NCBI GenBank assembly: GCA_010094045.1
Contig: ML986610.1
Span: forward strand, 310,001 to 374,000
DNA length: 64,000 nucleotides
Source of the DNA: Lojkania enalia
Lineage: Eukaryota > Ascomycota > Dothideomycetes > Pleosporales
Reading direction: 5' to 3'
In this document: positions 46,514 through 56,874 of the stretch, piece by piece
How the letters are laid out: every line of letters begins with the position of its first letter
Position numbering within the stretch: the stretch's first letter is position 1
The notes under the pieces: generated by a model
What the model saw: only the letters and a program-made list of their open reading frames with translations
Databases searched by the model: none
Told to the model about the DNA's origin: nothing
Program-made: the position numbers and the translations under genes

Positions 46514-47785
46514 CTATTGAATAAGTCTACCACGCATAGTAGGTTCATAGACAGGCACCTTCATCGGCTCTATAGGAGTTTCCTGTATGCAATGAACTTG
46601 TGCCCATCTCAGCCATGCCGCGTACGTTCCTTCTCCACAGTCGCTGCCATGATGTTTCCTCCATAGCATACCAAGAGTGTCGCTCCCGAAAAGCTTGGCG
46701 GAAAACCCATGCATAAGTTTAATACACCAGCTTTCAGTTACTACCCTCTCAACAATTTGTCTCGCCAAAGCTTGATCCTGGGTTTCTTCTTCTCCTGGCT
46801 TAGGCATTCGTTGCGCGAATAGATCAAGTTGCCGTTGCCCATTCCAGCCTGTCATTTGTTCGTTCACATACGCGTAGTCGAACATACTAAGCAGCCAGCA
46901 CTTCTCGCGCACGTACTCGGGCCCATTCCAACAATCATCCTCGTCTAGCCATCGCTGAGCGGCTCCCATGCATTGTATCTGGATGGCGTAGTCTGTCATA
47001 TACTCGGCGTTGATAATTATTTTGCCCTGCTCTTCATCATCCACCTCAACTTCGCTCGGGACTCGTAAAAGCGGTGTATTGCTCAAAAGAGGATGGGAAT
47101 GCATTCCGGTAGTGTTAGTCCTTCCCTCCCAGACCTTAAGCAGGATGTTGTGTGCCCGATGCACTAGCGGGTTGTCAGGTTTTGAGCCAAAGGCGAAGTT
47201 GACGATGGAGAGATCCGGATCCTCGCCCATAGTAAATCCTGCAAAGTCATACGGAGAATCGGGGTTGGAGATACGTTTTGTCCATAGCCAGTCCAGGTCC
47301 CCAAATTGAAGGATGCCGACGTCAAGATAGATACCGCCATATTTTAATATTAAGGGGTACCGAATTAAGTCCGAGGTATGCTGCGCAGTGTATTTTCCGG
47401 TAATCGCACCGTTAGTGAAAGCAGCAGGCACTACTGATGGAGATGATGTATCAATATATCGGGCGACATTCAGAGGCGATCCGGGTACGTTGTCGAAAAC
47501 GTAGATGGTCCAGCCTAAAGGAGAATAGCGTCGATACCAAGCGATGACGTTGCGAAGAAGGTACGGCGGAAGGCTACCCAACCCCAAATGCCAGAAGGCA
47601 AATATCTGTTTGGAATTCGCCGTCGGCGGTTTTGGAGATGTGAGCGCTAACGGGAGTGGCTCATTATCGGCGATTGGTGGGGCCGGAGAGTATGGGAGCG
47701 GGGAAGTCCCCGGAATAGGAGGGAATTTCATCCCAAAAGCATTCAAGTAGTAATTAGTTGATTCAATACTATTTCGAGATGCCAT
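46514..47785 (-). CDS. capsular-type glycosyltransferase (DXD sugar-binding family)
   Basis: A single exon of 423 residues. After a Pro-rich N-terminus, QIFAFWHLGLGSLPPYLLRN opens a GT-A-like fold of the capsular polysaccharide synthesis/Gly_transf_sug type. HTSDLIRYPLILKYGGIYLD precedes the expected metal site. That site reads Asp155-Val-Gly instead of Asp-x-Asp, so the second acid of the DXD motif is absent; activity may be lost or use another residue. The later part (GFTMGEDPDLSIVNFAFGSK, KLMHGFSAKLFG) is typical of fungal members. No signal peptide or clear membrane anchor is visible. Members transfer sugars to glycans or metabolites; donor and acceptor cannot be predicted. It ends near the ferric reductase and lies beside a dioxygenase pseudogene. 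Confidence 0.82.
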   Translation of the reverse strand: MASRNSIESTNYYLNAFGMKFPPIPGTSPLPYSPAPPIADNEPLPLALTSPKPPTANSKQIFAFWHLGLGSLPPYLLRNVIAWYRRYSPLGWTIYVFDNVPGSPLNVARYIDTSSPSVVPAAFTNGAITGKYTAQHTSDLIRYPLILKYGGIYLDVGILQFGDLDWLWTKRISNPDSPYDFAGFTMGEDPDLSIVNFAFGSKPDNPLVHRAHNILLKVWEGRTNTTGMHSHPLLSNTPLLRVPSEVEVDDEEQGKIIINAEYMTDYAIQIQCMGAAQRWLDEDDCWNGPEYVREKCWLLSMFDYAYVNEQMTGWNGQRQLDLFAQRMPKPGEEETQDQALARQIVERVVTESWCIKLMHGFSAKLFGSDTLGMLWRKHHGSDCGEGTYAAWLRWAQVHCIQETPIEPMKVPVYEPTMRGRLIQ

Positions 47786-48091
47786 ATCCCAATTATATAT
47801 GCTAGAGGAAAAGTTGAAGTTGTTAATGCACTCTTATGCTTGGCATCTCGACTCATTCTGAGTACATTAGTTTGCCTTCCGAGTTGAGATTAGTTCAATT
47901 AGAATTATACCGGCTACGACGCAAATAGAATAGTTTCTGGGATACACTCAATTATGGATCATTCCATTCTGTTTCCTTCACGTCCTTTCAATACGATAGT
48001 GGCTCAACACCAACTATCATCAATATCAATTATTTTTTGGTCACCCATAATCACTGATGCTAAATATGAGTCACTTCAAATCGATCCTAGG

Positions 48092-49247
48092 CTATAAACT
48101 TGCCCGAATGAGAACACCGTTCAGATCAGTCACTGGATCTTCGTTCTCCACAATTCTTAAAACTCTCGTCGGCTTCTTGTATCCCAATAAAGAAAGCATA
48201 TTGTTACTCATAGTGAGAGCTTTGCTTCTTGGTATAGCCAAGAATTGATTTTCTTCAGTGCGCATCGTGCCCCCGATGAAGAACAGTCCGTGCATCTTGC
48301 GAATAGGACCCAGAATTGAATTATGGCCTCCACCATGGTAGCAAGAGGCCAGAAAAATCAAGGCAGAACTTGGCTCCATTTCTATTCACATTTTGAGTTT
48401 TAATGCTTCCAAAGGGTATGACGAACGATTATGAACCACTTACCAGCAAAAAACACTTGGTCCATCTTTGGCCACCTATTATCATCCCATTTACGAGAGC
48501 CGGGTATAAACATAGTAGCGCCATTCTCCCTCGTAGTCTTGCTACCCGCAATCAGACACCCGAATTGGCTGGTTTTATTCAGCTCAAACTTCCCACTATG
48601 CTTTATCGCGTGTACATTGTCGTCTTGATGGAGCCTCTGCCTTGGGGCCTCGTATCCGATGTGTAGCGTAATGCTGATACTGAGTCGTGGCTCAATAAAT
48701 TTTATTTTCGATATAATCTTCCCAAATAACAGGAAAATCATCCCGAAGAATGGAAGTTCGAAGCGCGTCGAGGACGGGTGATTCTGTCACGTTAGATATT
48801 CGGCTATTACGTCAGCTACATCCTGTCTATATATAGACCTTCGATATCCCTCAATTCACACCACTTTTGGCTGCCATTTCTCCCCTCTGCCATCGTGACA
48901 GATTCGCACATCTTTGCTACGGTGGGCGACATCCCAACAAGACCGGGCACAACGAGAGTTTCCTTGGGTATGATATTTAACGCAACTTCTTCAGTCGATG
49001 GCGTTTGCTGCCGGTAAGCTTCGATGTCTGCATCAATGGCATCTAGCTCGTCGAGGCTCACAAAGTGGGTGAGGATTATGCCTTCATCTCGCTCCAAAAT
49101 GCTGAGAATCTTTCCCACTAGGCAGTTGGAAGGTAATGAGCTAATTGAAGCCCTTGGTTTATAGGTCGGATGAATTGGTTGGGTCGGCGAAGGTGTCGTT
49201 GTGCTCATCACGGCCGAAGGACCTACTAAAAGCTTAGAGTCAATCAA
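48092..49247 (-). pseudogene. PhyH-family Fe(II)/2-oxoglutarate dioxygenase, frameshifted
   Basis: Coding sequence for a phytanoyl-CoA dioxygenase-like enzyme is recognisable end to end but not in one frame. The N-terminal part runs to LRDIEGLYIDR, then DVADVIAEYLT, ESPVLDALRTSILRDDFPVI and EPRLSISITLHIGYEAP each sit in a shifted frame. The gaps between them (48700-48840) are too short for introns. The body keeps the metal motif LHQDD, KTSQFGCLIAGSKTTRENGA, PGSRKWDD and YHGGGHN, and a normal intron (about 48381-48440). The family includes tailoring enzymes of fungal meroterpenoid and indole alkaloid pathways. Three separate shifts and no surviving full frame make this a dead gene unless the assembly is wrong. 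No joined reading is offered. Confidence 0.75.
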
Positions 49248-49870
49248 TTACCAAAATAAATAAGTCAAAATCAATGAACAAAGAATGAAGAATCTAAGAA
49301 CGTTATAAACAACACAGGTAGAACAGCAAATTAGGTAACCCATACACTGAAGCCGTGTTACCTTAGCTTACGATGCTTTAGATTGAGAATCCAATAAGTC
49401 TGAGAAAAATAATTACGCAAAGACGAGTTTAATGATGCGAGTTTATCAACTCCATTATTTCCGTGATATAGATGGGGAATTTTGAACCAATTCTAGAAGG
49501 TGCCTACGGCTCATCACATGTTCAATCTCATCACTAGATGCCAAAGTTTAAAATGTTTTAAGAAAGTAATCGAGCTCGGTGTAGCCAATCATTCACGCAA
49601 AGAGAAGTGGAGCCAATCATATTGTTCAATCTGAGGGGACAAACCTTCCGGATCGGGTATAGTAGACCTATGATCTAGATCAAAATAGATCCGACTTTAT
49701 GCTGAGGACACAGAATTACCTCAGTGAATCTAGCGCATTTGCGAGGATGAGCAGAGGAAAACGGATCATGGACATTGAAATATCCGGTTTTAGATTCTAG
49801 TGGGACATCAATTCATGTTCAACATTGCAGTTCAACTTTCATCTTACCGACCAATTTACAGCAAGTAATC
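49248..49870. promoter_or_regulatory. divergent promoter: PhyH pseudogene (-) / dioxygenase (+)
   Basis: About 0.6 kb, AT-rich, with no recognisable gene. A frame open upstream of the dioxygenase from 49775 begins with TTG and lacks an ATG until 49871, so I treat it as leader. Confidence 0.4.
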
Positions 49871-50987
49871 ATGGCAGAAGTCATTCCGGCATTGTCGTTC
49901 CCAGTAGCCACACCGAGCACCAAGGCCAGACCCATCATTTCCGACAAACTTCGGCCTAGATCCCAGATCGCCCGCCCGGTGTTTGATCCATCCAAGCACC
50001 TTAGTTTTGTTAGTCCTCCGAGGACTCTCACGCTGAAGGACATTGATTTGCCAGAAGATGCTGGGATCAGTCCCCTGGCTGTCTCAGATCCATTCCCATT
50101 ATTCAGCGAAGAGGCTATCCAGGTGATGAGGAGCGAGATTTTTACCAAGGAGATATGGGACAACTGCTTGCATAGTACGGAGTTCGCCGGATGTCAGCTG
50201 AGAGGCCATTGCCCAAAGTCGGTATGCCCTGTTTCTATGACTCTTCGTGAGACTAGAATTTAGTAGATATGCGCCATTCATGTATGATGCATGGAAAAAC
50301 GCGAAGACACTCTCCATCGTTTCGAACATCGCCGGTGTTGATTTAATTCCGAATATTGACTTAGAAATCGGCAATATCAACATTGCGGTTCAGGACCTAA
50401 TGGAAAACACCTCAGTGGAGGGCCACTCTACGGAAGAGAATTCTGTCACTAAGTGGCATTATGACAGCTACCCTATCGTATGCGTTGTTATGATGAGCGA
50501 CGCATCGACTATGATCGGGGGCGAAACTGCGGTTCGAACTGGATCGGGTGAGATACTCAAAGTGCGAGGTCCACAAATGGTAACCTCATCCAGACCATCC
50601 CGTGTTTTCATCAGTAGGATGAACTAACAGAGGCAATATTAGGGATCCGCTATCTTGCTTCAAGGGCGAGTAATATCACATCAAGCACTTGCAGCAGTCG
50701 GCGGGAAAGAGCGCATTACGATGATAACATCATTTAGGCCGCGTGACCCCTTTATGGTAGACGACTCTGTTCTTACTTCCATTCGACCTATTTCAGACCT
50801 GAGTGAGTTGTATTATCAATGGACCAAATATAGGGTTGAAGTTCTGGAGGAGCGGCTACGGGGTATGCTCAGAGTGCTGGAAGAACAGCATCGCGCTGAG
50901 AGAAAGACCGACGCGGAGAGAATCAAGAGATTCCTCAAAGAACAAGAGGAGTGGTTGGCGATTACTGAAAGAGAGATTATTCCATGA
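49871..50987 (+). CDS. Fe(II)/2-oxoglutarate-dependent dioxygenase, fungal type
   Basis: Three exons (introns 50218-50266 and 50580-50642) give 334 residues. The facial triad is visible: His180 and Asp182 in TKWHYDSYP and a distal His233 in VISHQALAAVGG. RITMITSFRPRDP after it supplies the arginine that would bind 2-oxoglutarate. The last 60 residues form a charged helix or coiled coil (YRVEVLEERLRGMLRVLEEQ). The first intron has a rare donor, GTCGGT; it is chosen because it alone keeps the frame and gives the smooth reading GHCPKYAPFMYDAW. A one-base error that hides an ordinary GTATGC donor is the alternative. It would hydroxylate an unknown substrate. The neighbouring pseudogene belongs to the same superfamily but a different family. 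Confidence 0.8.
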
Positions 50988-51183
50988 GAATCGGATAGGA
51001 AGACACTGCGATTGTCAGTCGATATTTCCATTCTTTAGCATTCTTTTGATAGTGATACAGAGAAATAGGTTGTAATTATTCCATTATGTGATAAGACTTT
51101 CGCAGTATACAAATATAATTCAATTTAATCTCTTATGATAGAAGTCTCATCCGAGCATGACTATAATGTGTTAGTGTTCCAAA

Positions 51184-53337
51184 TCATGAGTGGGAAAAGA
51201 AACATATTTTCTCACCCTCCCAACCCCAATCCTTCATTACCCCAAGCCAGTGCAATCCACCCTTGACCGTATACTCTACACATCCAGATCTGGTCAAAGT
51301 GTCTACTCCTCTACTAAATGCAGCCGACATCGGGAAGTCTGATGATCCGGTTGCCGACGATGACCCCTGCACGGACACAATCTTGCCAAAAACGGGGCAA
51401 TATCCATGCATGGCTACATACTCATCTCTTCTTTTCCACACTTCAGAAGAGATTTGTAGGCATCGATCAACTATCCCGGTAATCATGTGCCTTGCCATTA
51501 ATTTCCAGCGCTCTTCGACCCAGTCCCTATCCTCTTCCTCTATCGCCTCGCAGCCTGCTACCATCAACGGGAAGATTTGTACAATTCTAGTGTTAGATGT
51601 GAGAGGTACTGTGGCAAGAAACACTAAAACTTTCTCTGCTAGGCCCCATAGGGATATTCGAGAGGGTAGTTCCGGGACGGCTTGATGGAGGAGCAGAAGG
51701 GTAGCCCACCGATAGGCTTCCGCAGTTTGAATATATTCGGTCATTTCTTGTGAGATCGTACTGCCTAGCGATTCTTCTATTGGCACGGTCCAATCTTCGA
51801 TCTTTTTCTTGAGCTTTGTGCCTTGTGAGATCAGAGTTGGAGAATTGCGGGTGGCCATTCTGCTTCGGACGCGACGCACAAGGTCTGCAACTTCTGCAAT
51901 GTATGGAAACAATGAAGATGCGCAGCCCATGAGGGGATCTATACTTGTTCCTGAAAATGGTGGGCTTGGATAGCCGTTGTCTAATATTAAGGGTGGGTTA
52001 GTGGGTTCTTGATCATTATCCGTCGAAGTGAAACGAGCGATGGTATCCATATACAAGCAAATGTTAATTAAAACCCTGAATTGAGAAATATCCTTATGGC
52101 TTGAGTGTGAAAGAAGTTGCGAAGAAAGTACTTCTTTGGTGAGAGTTCTGGCGCGACTGATGTAATACATCCCCGTAGATGATATTTGGTGGTCCCAGGC
52201 TTTCGCGAATCCGAGGGCCAGAGTAGCTGCTAGCTTTGTATCGAGATTTATATTTCCCATCGTGTTGTCCATATCTAACCCATGTATGCTGCTCTGCATA
52301 TGCTCCAAACCTCGGTCTCGAAGTCGTGGTTGAGCCTTGCTCATGTGGAAGCATGTCATGGCAGCTATGGAGTCATACAAAGGAGGATAATCTTTGGCCA
52401 TCGGCCAGATGTATGCCTTCCATGGATTTTGGCGTGTTTCTTCCAGAATGGAGAGGATGTTACAGGTCTGTTGGTGAAAGACCACAGCAATAATTTCAGT
52501 GCTATCACTGTGGAATTGCGGTTGACGAAATAATGTTAAGAGATCCTTATTAGGGTCAATTTTTGATGAAACTGATTCTGAGATAGAAGCTGAATCGAAT
52601 CCCGTAGTTGGAAAGGCAGATATCGACTTTTCAGCTATGAAGCACCAGGAATTTGCGGCAAGTCTAGAGCCGAGTCGCTCCGGCTTATTAGAAAGATCGA
52701 TTTCAGGGACGCTGGCTGGATTTGGAGTTTCATGAAAATCCATAGTGTCGAATAGCCACGACCATTGAGACTCTTGAGAAAGTGTACTTTCGTCGTTTTT
52801 TGAAGACAACCAGCCAACATTGGTCGACAGCAGGTTTGAGAACGGATCTGAAAACGCTGTTAACGATATATTGCTTGAATTGGAAACATACGATTCCATT
52901 GTCCTACTGGAGTCAAGAATTTGATCCGGAGGCTCCTGGAAATCATCTTGGAAGAATGAACCCGGAGCCCAGTTTGATATAAAGGATTCATCATCACATG
53001 CAACAATATTCAAATTGTCTTCATTCAAGATTTCAATTTCCTCTCCAGGTGATGAATATTCTTGATACTGAAATTGTGTATTGGAGCTCTTCTGAAGATG
53101 TTTTGGGGCTGTTATGGTCGGTCGCCGGATTCCTTCGATACTCTTTTGCTTGCTAGACCCATCGCTTCGCTTGTGATAGACTGCAACTTGTGACGCTGGA
53201 TAGGTTCGCCATCTTAAATTTTTTCTATATCCGCCACACGGAACGCGACGACGTGAGCACTGTTCACACGAAGGCTTCCCTTCATCGCATTTCATCCGCT
53301 TTGCCTTGCATGTAACACAGCCTGAGCCCCTCGGCAT
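51184..53337 (-). CDS. Zn2Cys6 fungal transcription factor
   Basis: A single exon of 717 residues. The binuclear zinc cluster lies at the extreme N-terminus: Cys 7, 10, 17, 24, 27 and 34 (spacing 2-6-6-2-6), followed by the basic patch GGYRKNLRWR. Then comes a disordered acidic/Ser/Asn-rich stretch (about 60-240) and a helical fungal_trans_2-like regulatory region (about 270-700), with SAFPTTGFDSAS and AATLALGFAKAWDHQ among its landmarks. It should bind paired CGG half sites in the nucleus. It is the only intact regulator in the 43-60 kb block, so it is the natural candidate to control the dioxygenase, aldoxime dehydratase or their neighbours; no direct evidence. It converges on the dioxygenase with about 200 bp between stops. 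Confidence 0.9.
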   Translation of the reverse strand: MPRGSGCVTCKAKRMKCDEGKPSCEQCSRRRVPCGGYRKNLRWRTYPASQVAVYHKRSDGSSKQKSIEGIRRPTITAPKHLQKSSNTQFQYQEYSSPGEEIEILNEDNLNIVACDDESFISNWAPGSFFQDDFQEPPDQILDSSRTMESYVSNSSNISLTAFSDPFSNLLSTNVGWLSSKNDESTLSQESQWSWLFDTMDFHETPNPASVPEIDLSNKPERLGSRLAANSWCFIAEKSISAFPTTGFDSASISESVSSKIDPNKDLLTLFRQPQFHSDSTEIIAVVFHQQTCNILSILEETRQNPWKAYIWPMAKDYPPLYDSIAAMTCFHMSKAQPRLRDRGLEHMQSSIHGLDMDNTMGNINLDTKLAATLALGFAKAWDHQISSTGMYYISRARTLTKEVLSSQLLSHSSHKDISQFRVLINICLYMDTIARFTSTDNDQEPTNPPLILDNGYPSPPFSGTSIDPLMGCASSLFPYIAEVADLVRRVRSRMATRNSPTLISQGTKLKKKIEDWTVPIEESLGSTISQEMTEYIQTAEAYRWATLLLLHQAVPELPSRISLWGLAEKVLVFLATVPLTSNTRIVQIFPLMVAGCEAIEEEDRDWVEERWKLMARHMITGIVDRCLQISSEVWKRRDEYVAMHGYCPVFGKIVSVQGSSSATGSSDFPMSAAFSRGVDTLTRSGCVEYTVKGGLHWLGVMKDWGWEGEKICFFSHS

Positions 53338-54373
53338 TAGCTATGATTCAACATAGCAGGTTAAAGACTTGCCATTGCGACTTTTCGACTGCTTATGCGC
53401 AGATTTTGCTATTCTATCCACAGCGGTTCCCTTGGGAGCAATTGAACTCTTTGGCGCTAATGTGCGACCGTAATTCGTCCTTGAGGCTTGGCTTAACGAA
53501 ACGTTGTCCATTAAGAATAGTTGAAGATCCGTATCGAAGGGTCCGTATCTGAAGATGTATCGTTATTCTCGTAGACATAATGAATGTGGGAGAAGGATGA
53601 ACTTCGTAGAAACCTAGAAGCCACTGGTAGCGGATCTCTGTTATCTTGAAAACCCAATGAGGAAACAGGATCCATACTGACCCCGCACCTCACGCGCTAA
53701 TACGGGCAATGATCCGAGATGAAATTGGCATGTGCAGATATCCAAACCCAGCATACCTCCAATTATGTCAGTCAGGAAACTAAACATCGATTAAATAAAA
53801 ATCCAATATTAGACCGGAGGGTACATGCCTTCTATCCAATGGTTAATGATCGTAGAGCTTTTGTCGCGCTAGGAGCTAATAATCAGGGTTTAACGGCTCA
53901 ATAACAATATTTATTTGATAGTGAGAAGATGGTAAATATGCCAATCATCATAATTTCAATGTGGGTTATTTAAAAGTAACTATAGGTGAAGCTAACAATT
54001 AAGCGGTAATGAGAGGTTTAACTGCTTCTCCACCCGATGACAGAGGATACTACACTTTGGATGACGAGAGAGTTGAGTTCGGGATTAGTTCCCAATGTAT
54101 AATGGAAAAGAGATGAATAATATCGGATCTTAGGTACTTCTAATGGCCAAGCAATTCCTGATCTTTCCTTTCAGAAAACCTTAGTGCTCCACATTCTGTA
54201 GTGCCTTTGGATATAGGTTTCTTACGGTTCCGTAAGCACATACTGCAAAGATCGATAAGAAAGAAAGGGGAGCAATAATTAGATCAGGCGATTTTACAAG
54301 GACAGACGATTGTTACACGAGACGATTCAGGGAGGTTTTAATTATGTTTCTTATAGATGCCGATGACTAACAA
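53338..54373. other. intergenic, promoter of Zn2Cys6 gene
   Basis: About 1 kb between the start of the intact regulator and the 3' end of the broken one. The right part is AT-rich. No gene, repeat or RNA was recognised. Confidence 0.45.
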
Positions 54374-55916
54374 CTATTTGGAGAGATTACTTGAATCTTC
54401 CACAGCTCTAACATATTCAATACCAACACACCATCTCGTACTAAACCAGTGTAAGACTAAAAGTAATCGCGATGGCTCGTTCGCGGGCGGCTGCTCACCG
54501 CCCAAGCCACCCGCCACTAGAACTCCTGAGCGGAAAACAGCGCAGAGTCCCGCAAAGGGATAGTGAGAGACATCTTTGCTCTCAACCATGGCTATAGTGG
54601 ATTCACACATGTCCCATACCATATCCGTTGACGTCTGTAGAGCTAGTTGCGTTCTTTCGGCATCCTCTGATTTGCAATAGTGCATTTGAGCTTGATGCAA
54701 TGCAATTAGCGCCAGTAACGCCATAGCAATGGCATCACACATATACCAAGAATGTTCCCTCTGATACTTAATGAGGGTAGTTACGATACTTGAAGCCACC
54801 TCGTCGACCAAAGCATACTCCTCATGCAACGTCTCTCTATGTTTGAGGGCGTGAATGTACTCGATAACTCGACCAGCGACTAGCGCAACTTGACCTGTAA
54901 TTTGGCGCTTCCAATCACACTCACGAACATACGGAATAGGTTTAAGTGGAACCACGTATGTTAACGCAGCTTCCGGGTGTTTGCTAAAGGGCCCCGTTGC
55001 TGGACACGCTAATGGAATATTGTAGTCCGGGGTGGAGAATGCGATCATACGGTCTAGGATAATGATCGAGGTTCGATGTCGTAATATTTCCCCCGGCACA
55101 ATACTCCGATTGTTCTGTCGTTTCGTTTCCATGTCAATTAAATCCATAACTGCAGCACAAGAACTAACTGTCAAATGTGCTTGCTTCGCTAATCCATGGC
55201 CACATTCGTAGACGGCTATAAGCAAGCCAATCTGAATATATTCCAGATGCAATTTACTTGCCGTACTTAAAATTGAGAAAAGCTGCTTCATAGTAGTTTA
55301 TAGCACATTGGTTCTAAGATGTCCTAAATGATCACAAGGCCGACGAGATACGAGAAGTGCCGCTAGTATCGACAAGGGAAAAGAGATTTGATCGCGTCTG
55401 CTAGCTTGCGCGATACTCTTCTCTTCCCGCTCCGGAGGCTGGTCTAGGATAGGTATCCAGGGGTGAATGCTCGCAGTGTAGTCGTCCATCAAATTTGCTA
55501 TAGTAACTTCCGCTGAATCCAGGACCTTGCACGCCAGTTCTGAGAGTCTAGGAATTGGTTTAATGCCCTCTATACGCTCTGAAGCCGTGTGTATCAATTC
55601 GCGTCTACCGCGTGAAGAGAGATCCGATCCACAGGTCATATTATAGATGACGAGTGGGACAGAGCTATCGGTATCAAGATCCAAACGACGCGATGTATCA
55701 GTGACAGGAGTATAATCGCAGTCTCTTTGTTTCCTTTGCAATTCTTATTAGTCCAAATTGAACCTTATTGAAAGGTGGGTTCCAGCTAAGGCAAACTTAC
55801 GCTGCGCACCTTGAACATTGAGGAAGAAGTCTATCGCAACCCTGCTTGCGAGTTCGGCAATAAGCGCACACATTGGATGCTTTCTGGAGCAGTGGTATCA
55901 TAGAAGTCGTTGGCAT
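54374..55916 (-). pseudogene. Zn2Cys6 transcription factor gene with an in-frame stop
   Basis: Exon 1 (55801-55916) begins at an ATG (MPTTSMIPLLQKASNVCAYC). Intron 55734-55800 joins it to the rest and completes an intact zinc cluster with spacing 2-6-6-2-6; the last Cys lies after the junction in AAKQRDCDY. The frame then stops at TAA at 55298-55300, giving 183 residues. The same frame stays open beyond the stop for another 307 codons and encodes the helical regulatory region (QLFSILSTASKLHLEYIQIG, YECGHGLAKQAHL, HSWYMCDAIAMALLALIALH). No intron can remove the stop. One C-to-T change at a CA dinucleotide (CAA to TAA), the RIP-type change, would explain it. A short DNA-binding-only protein could still be made. 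The full form would be 491 residues. Confidence 0.75.
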
Positions 55917-56184
55917 CTTTGGGTAATCTAGGAACGTTCAGATACAAAATGCATATCCTTGGCGTCGGCCGATGCAGATCGGGACATTGGAACTTTTTGT
56001 ACTGAATGACAAAGGGTATAAGATTGGCTTTGATGCCGTCGAGTAACAGAGCCCCTATCGTCAAGATTATGCCTAAAGAATAGTAATCCGACAACATTGT
56101 GGGTAAGCAACTAGCGTCGGCGTGCGGCGGCCGATGCACACGCGAAAATGAGTGACGTGAATACCTTTCAGAGGTCATCGAAAC
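55917..56184. other. upstream region of broken regulator
   Basis: Minus-strand open frames here overlap the first exon in other frames and have no domain. The segment ends at the 5-bp target duplication of LTR copy 2. Confidence 0.4.
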
Positions 56185-56387
56185 TGTTATGGGGATTTTG
56201 GCTAGTCTGCCGAGCTGTATCAGATATCGACGTACGATATCACGGTCGATATCACGCCGGATGTCACACTGGATATCAGCTGATATACCCCTTTTTCATG
56301 TACATAAATATGGCCCGCTGGCCATCTTCAATCAAGCAGTTCAGCTCCTCATCTCCCTCCCTGAGACAAGATTCGCCTCTCACCACA
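56185..56387 (+). mobile_element. solo LTR, copy 2 (TG...CA, 5-bp target duplication GAAAC)
   Basis: This 203-bp block matches the element at 29739-29942 with four substitutions and one 1-bp gap. It begins TG, ends CA and is flanked by GAAAC at 56180-56184 and 56388-56392, a different duplication from copy 1, so the insertions are independent. GATATC units start at 56223, 56236, 56248 and 56272, with GATGTC at 56260. It lies between the divergent starts of the broken regulator (270 bp to its left) and the aldoxime dehydratase (490 bp to its right). Its TATA-like segment points at the latter. Confidence 0.88.
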
Positions 56388-56874
56388 GAAACAATCCCCT
56401 GAGATCCCGACCATTCTGGCCCTCATGCACGATATCACAAAGCTAGATTACGCATTATTTGGTATTTCATTTGACATAGGATAGCTGTAGGGACTCTTTC
56501 ATAAACATTAGGACGATAAAATCAATAGAGTTGGATTTTGAAGCTCAATGATCGCCCTAATGCAGTGTCATGGAAAGACGGGGTGTTAGTGGTCAATCGA
56601 CCCGGCTAATACTTACATTTTCCCAAACCATTCAGAGGAACTTAAGAGTGTAACACAGTATTCGTTGCACGTGTCAACCTACCATTCGCATATTTCTGCC
56701 ATCAAAATACGCGCTTGTACCACATAGTGTTGAAGTTGATCAATACTCTTGAGACTCCTTAGTGTTCTAACATCCATCAAAATTGTACAACCGAGCCGAT
56801 TGTAATAAGATTCTAGCCCCTGGTCGTTATCTTTCAAGTCAATCACTTGATTCCTTGTTCTTTGTACCACAAAT
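56388..56874 (+). promoter_or_regulatory. promoter/leader of aldoxime dehydratase
   Basis: This stretch separates the solo LTR from the start codon at 56875. A further GATATC occurs at about 56428. No coding exon is recognised on either strand. If the LTR promoter were used it would give a leader of over 500 bases. Confidence 0.4.

Noticed and set aside
29743..56387. the two 200-bp copies as a duplicated host promoter
   Set aside because: TG/CA ends and two different exact 5-bp duplications point to LTR insertions.
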